A stretch of DNA of 7,345 bases from an uncultured Campylobacter sp. (GTDB lineage Bacteria > Campylobacterota > Campylobacteria > Campylobacterales > Campylobacteraceae). The notes under the pieces are model-generated. The model ran no database searches, was not told the DNA's origin, and saw only the letters and a list, made by a program, of their open reading frames with translations. Positions 5,687 to 7,345 of this stretch are shown here, one piece after another. Position 1 is the stretch's first letter. Every line of letters begins with the position of its first letter. The translations under genes were made by a program, and so were the position numbers. Location of the stretch: the NCBI RefSeq assembly GCF_938018145.1, contig NZ_CALIII010000270.1:1-7345 (forward strand), given 5' to 3'.

Positions 5687-7222
5687 TTGAAAGATAAAAA
5701 ATTTATACTACTTTGCTTATTTGCGCTTTTTGCTGTGCTTTTTACGGTATTTTTCATGGTTTATGTCGCTAGCTACGAGGAGGAGAATGATTTTACCCAG
5801 ATAGGTAACAGCGAATTTTACGCTACGCCGCAGGGTAAAATTTACGCGCTCATCCCAAGCGGAGGCAAATTTGAGCTAAAGGGCGTGCGGGCGGATAAAT
5901 TTAAGGTCCTTGCGCCAGGTGGTTACCGCGGCAGAAACGTCGGCGCTGACGAAAGTGCCGTTTACTGCGGCAATCTTGCGATGACCGGGCTAGATCCATC
6001 TCGCGCCAGGGCGATTGGCAACGGATATTTCACGGACGGAGAGATTAGCTATTTTTGTAGCGACGTAGGCGAGAGAAACTACGAGCTAGGCGGCTTTAGC
6101 GAGATGGTTCAAACTATGGCATACGCGATATTTGGTGCTGATAAACCGCAAAGCTATATCTATAAAACCCAGCGCGTTTCTAGCGTAAATTTAACCCCTA
6201 TTTTAGATTTCGGTTTCGCGGAGGAAAAAGTGGCTTTGCGCGGCGAAGGCGGCAAGGTATATTTTGAGGGCAAGCAGCTAGACGGCGCAGACGCTAGAGC
6301 ACTAAGATACGTGCTAGACGCGCGCGGACGAGCTAGCGATTTTTACGTTACGGACGGACGAAACGTCTATTTTAAGAGCTCACGGCTCGCGGTCAAATTT
6401 ACGGCAGAGCTGCACGAGGCGGCGTATTTCAACGGCACACACTATCTTTTGGAGCCTTCTAGCGGCGCGGTTTATGCAGATGAGCATGAGTTCGCGCCCA
6501 AATTTGCGCCTTACTCGCTACCCTTTGGCGTCTCCGGCGCGCACGCCTATCATCTACTTTTTCGCGGCAAGGGCGGGATTTACTTTTGGCAGCGTCATAG
6601 CGGCGGCGAAAGCGGCGAGCTAAAACGCGCGGGAGACGATCCTTTTGCGGGTGAAATTTCGCCGCTTGCGGGTAGCGTTTTTATTAGCGGCGCTCAGACC
6701 TATTTCGTGCAGAGCCGCGAAGTGTGGCATAGAACTAAAAACGGCAGGCATTTGGGCTCGCGCCATACCGAGCTTTTTAGGCTTAAAACGAGCGAGCAAT
6801 GGCGCAAAATAGGGCTCGTGCGTAACGGCGTATACGGCGCTGTTTACGCAAACGGCGATAAAATTTACTATTTTGACGCGCTTGGGACGGGGCAGCTCAT
6901 AGACTCTAGCGTCTACGAGATCGTGGATACTGCCGCCATAGAGATCTTGACGCGGCCGTATGATCCGCGCGGCAAAAATCTGGGCAGCGAGGATATCCGC
7001 AAGATGATAAAAGATGGGCGGCTCGTACCGGCGCAAGGCGAGCTGGTTTTTGAGGCGGTTACTAGTTATGACGGCGAGGAGAGGTATTATCTTTGGATAT
7101 TTATGGCGGTTGCGATTTTGGCGGCGATCGTGGGCAAAGCCTACGAGTATAAAAGCCGCGCAAAAGCGGTAGAAAACGAAACAGCGACAAAACCTCGAGG
7201 CAAGGCAAAATTTAGACGGTAA
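5687..7222 (+). CDS. Double-anchored membrane protein with degenerate DKNYY-type repeats
   Basis: This is a 511-residue protein of unknown function. An N-terminal hydrophobic helix (about 6-29) after MKDKK and a second near the C-terminus (about 468-486) bracket a roughly 435-residue polar domain. With basic residues at both ends, the centre should lie in the periplasm with both termini in the cytoplasm. The N-terminal helix lacks a lipobox. The central domain has repeats resembling the DKNYY family, in which a D-x-x-x-V-Y-Y strand alternates with G-x-D-x-x-[ST]-[FA]-x-x-L. Candidates are residues 51-93 (GVRADKFKVLAPGGY), 92-124 (VYCGN, then GLDPSRARAIGNGYFTDG) and 189-230 (KVYFEGKQLDGADARAL, later TDGRNVYFKS). 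C94 and C124 could form a disulfide. The C-terminal tail is strongly basic and Lys/Arg-rich. It starts at TTG with AGGCGG upstream and lies 46 bp after the 148-residue gene with no visible terminator between, so it is probably the last gene of the operon. Confidence 0.8.
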   Translation: MKDKKFILLCLFALFAVLFTVFFMVYVASYEEENDFTQIGNSEFYATPQGKIYALIPSGGKFELKGVRADKFKVLAPGGYRGRNVGADESAVYCGNLAMTGLDPSRARAIGNGYFTDGEISYFCSDVGERNYELGGFSEMVQTMAYAIFGADKPQSYIYKTQRVSSVNLTPILDFGFAEEKVALRGEGGKVYFEGKQLDGADARALRYVLDARGRASDFYVTDGRNVYFKSSRLAVKFTAELHEAAYFNGTHYLLEPSSGAVYADEHEFAPKFAPYSLPFGVSGAHAYHLLFRGKGGIYFWQRHSGGESGELKRAGDDPFAGEISPLAGSVFISGAQTYFVQSREVWHRTKNGRHLGSRHTELFRLKTSEQWRKIGLVRNGVYGAVYANGDKIYYFDALGTGQLIDSSVYEIVDTAAIEILTRPYDPRGKNLGSEDIRKMIKDGRLVPAQGELVFEAVTSYDGEERYYLWIFMAVAILAAIVGKAYEYKSRAKAVENETATKPRGKAKFRR

Positions 7223-7287
7223 ATTTGCTTAAAACGCTCAAATTTGACGTTGTACTCGTCGCTAGCAAATTTTAATCAAATTTTCGC

Positions 7288-7293
7288 TAAAAT
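7288..7293 (+). promoter_or_regulatory. Candidate -10 box for the gene at 7319
   Basis: TAAAAT preceded by TTTTCGC and upstream T-tracts matches the usual Campylobacter -10 context (GCTAAAAT). Transcription would start near 7300, leaving a leader of about 19 nt that includes the AAGGAG site. The upstream TTGACG (7244-7249) is 38 bp away, too far to be its -35 box. Confidence 0.45.
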
Positions 7294-7307
7294 CGAGTCA
7301 AATTTAA

Positions 7308-7313
7308 AAGGAG
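7308..7313 (+). promoter_or_regulatory. Ribosome binding site for ATG 7319
   Basis: AAGGAG, the strongest Shine-Dalgarno sequence in the window, lies 5 nt before ATG 7319. It is the main reason to call a gene from only nine codons. Confidence 0.75.
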
Positions 7314-7318
7314 TGCAA

Positions 7319-7345
7319 ATGAAACTGGGAAATTTTTCCGCAAAC
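7319..7345 (+). CDS. Start of a gene cut by the window edge, possibly a VOC/glyoxalase-fold protein
   Basis: Only nine codons are visible (MKLGNFSAN). The start is well supported by AAGGAG 5 nt upstream and a TAAAAT box at 7288-7293. The opening resembles small VOC-superfamily (glyoxalase/bleomycin-resistance fold) proteins, which often begin M-[KR]-L-G-x-F-S before a first strand and a K-D motif. Nine residues cannot establish this. The gene appears to have its own promoter, separate from the upstream operon. Confidence 0.5.

Larger units (their letters stand above)
7223..7318. other. AT-rich intergenic spacer with clustered AAATTT words
   Basis: This 96-bp gap follows the DKNYY-like gene. 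AAATTT occurs at 7221, 7240, 7267, 7278 and 7300, with one more at 7208 in the preceding coding sequence. Self-complementary AAATTT copies allow weak inverted repeats, but no GC-rich stem followed by a T-tract is present, so I do not call a terminator here. Confidence 0.5.

Noticed and set aside
5687..5760. Lipoprotein signal at the N-terminus of the DKNYY-like protein
   Set aside because: The only early cysteine follows FILL near the start of the helix and lacks the small residues of a lipobox. A simple membrane anchor fits better.
6620..7036. 138-codon minus-strand frame opposite the DKNYY-like gene
   Set aside because: The plus strand has repeats, membrane helices and operon context; the antisense translation has no recognisable domain.
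7223..7318. Rho-independent terminator after the DKNYY-like gene
   Set aside because: Only weak AT-rich inverted repeats and a 4-bp GACG/CGTC stem are present, without a following T-run.
1..7345. Phase-variable homopolymer tracts, as common in Campylobacter surface genes
   Set aside because: No G or C run reaches eight. The longest G runs are short, such as near 2775 and 3020, and the frames are intact.
1..7345. CRISPR array, tRNA, insertion sequence or attachment site
   Set aside because: No regularly spaced direct repeats longer than about 8 bp, no cloverleaf-like sequence, no transposase or integrase frame and no terminal inverted repeats were seen.

Overview
The window looks like chromosomal DNA from an epsilonproteobacterium, most likely a Campylobacter of the rectus/showae/curvus/concisus type. 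This is inferred from base and codon usage and gene content, not from a marker gene. The signs are moderate GC content, very frequent AAATTT/TCAAATTT words, heavy use of TTA/CTA Leu and AAA/AAT codons, TATAAT/TAAAAT -10 boxes without clear -35 boxes, and frequent TTG/GTG starts. I see no rRNA, tRNA, CRISPR array, insertion sequence or phage gene.

Minus strand, 1-1768: a 439-residue MATE-family multidrug/cation antiporter (449-1768) is followed, with a 25-bp overlap, by the 5' part of a YgjP-like (DUF45/M48-type) metal-dependent hydrolase. That gene runs off the left edge of the window. Its visible 3' part carries an in-frame series of Lys-Phe-Asp/Glu repeats built on AAATTTGA words.

Divergent control region, 1769-1933: two outward-facing -10 boxes (TATAAT on the minus strand at 1807-1812 and on the plus strand at 1899-1904) flank a GC-rich block with a perfect 14-bp dyad. 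The plus-strand -10 box implies that the next gene starts at ATG 1934 and not at the upstream in-frame TTG 1904.

Plus strand, 1934-7222: four closely spaced genes look like one operon. They encode an 11-helix sodium-dependent (NSS/SNF, LeuT-fold) transporter, a Uup-type ABC-F ATPase, an unrecognised 148-residue protein with two membrane helices, and a 511-residue protein anchored at both ends with degenerate DKNYY-type repeats. The last three start with GTG, TTG and TTG, each with a plausible Shine-Dalgarno sequence. The uup stop overlaps the next start as TTGA.

Right edge, 7223-7345: an AT-rich 96-bp spacer has a TAAAAT -10-like box and an AAGGAG ribosome site. These precede the first nine codons of another gene, possibly a VOC/glyoxalase-fold protein.

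Most of the window is ordinary housekeeping and transport content. The least explained parts are the uup-coupled 148-residue membrane protein and the double-anchored DKNYY-like protein. I see no clear defence, mobile or secretion system.
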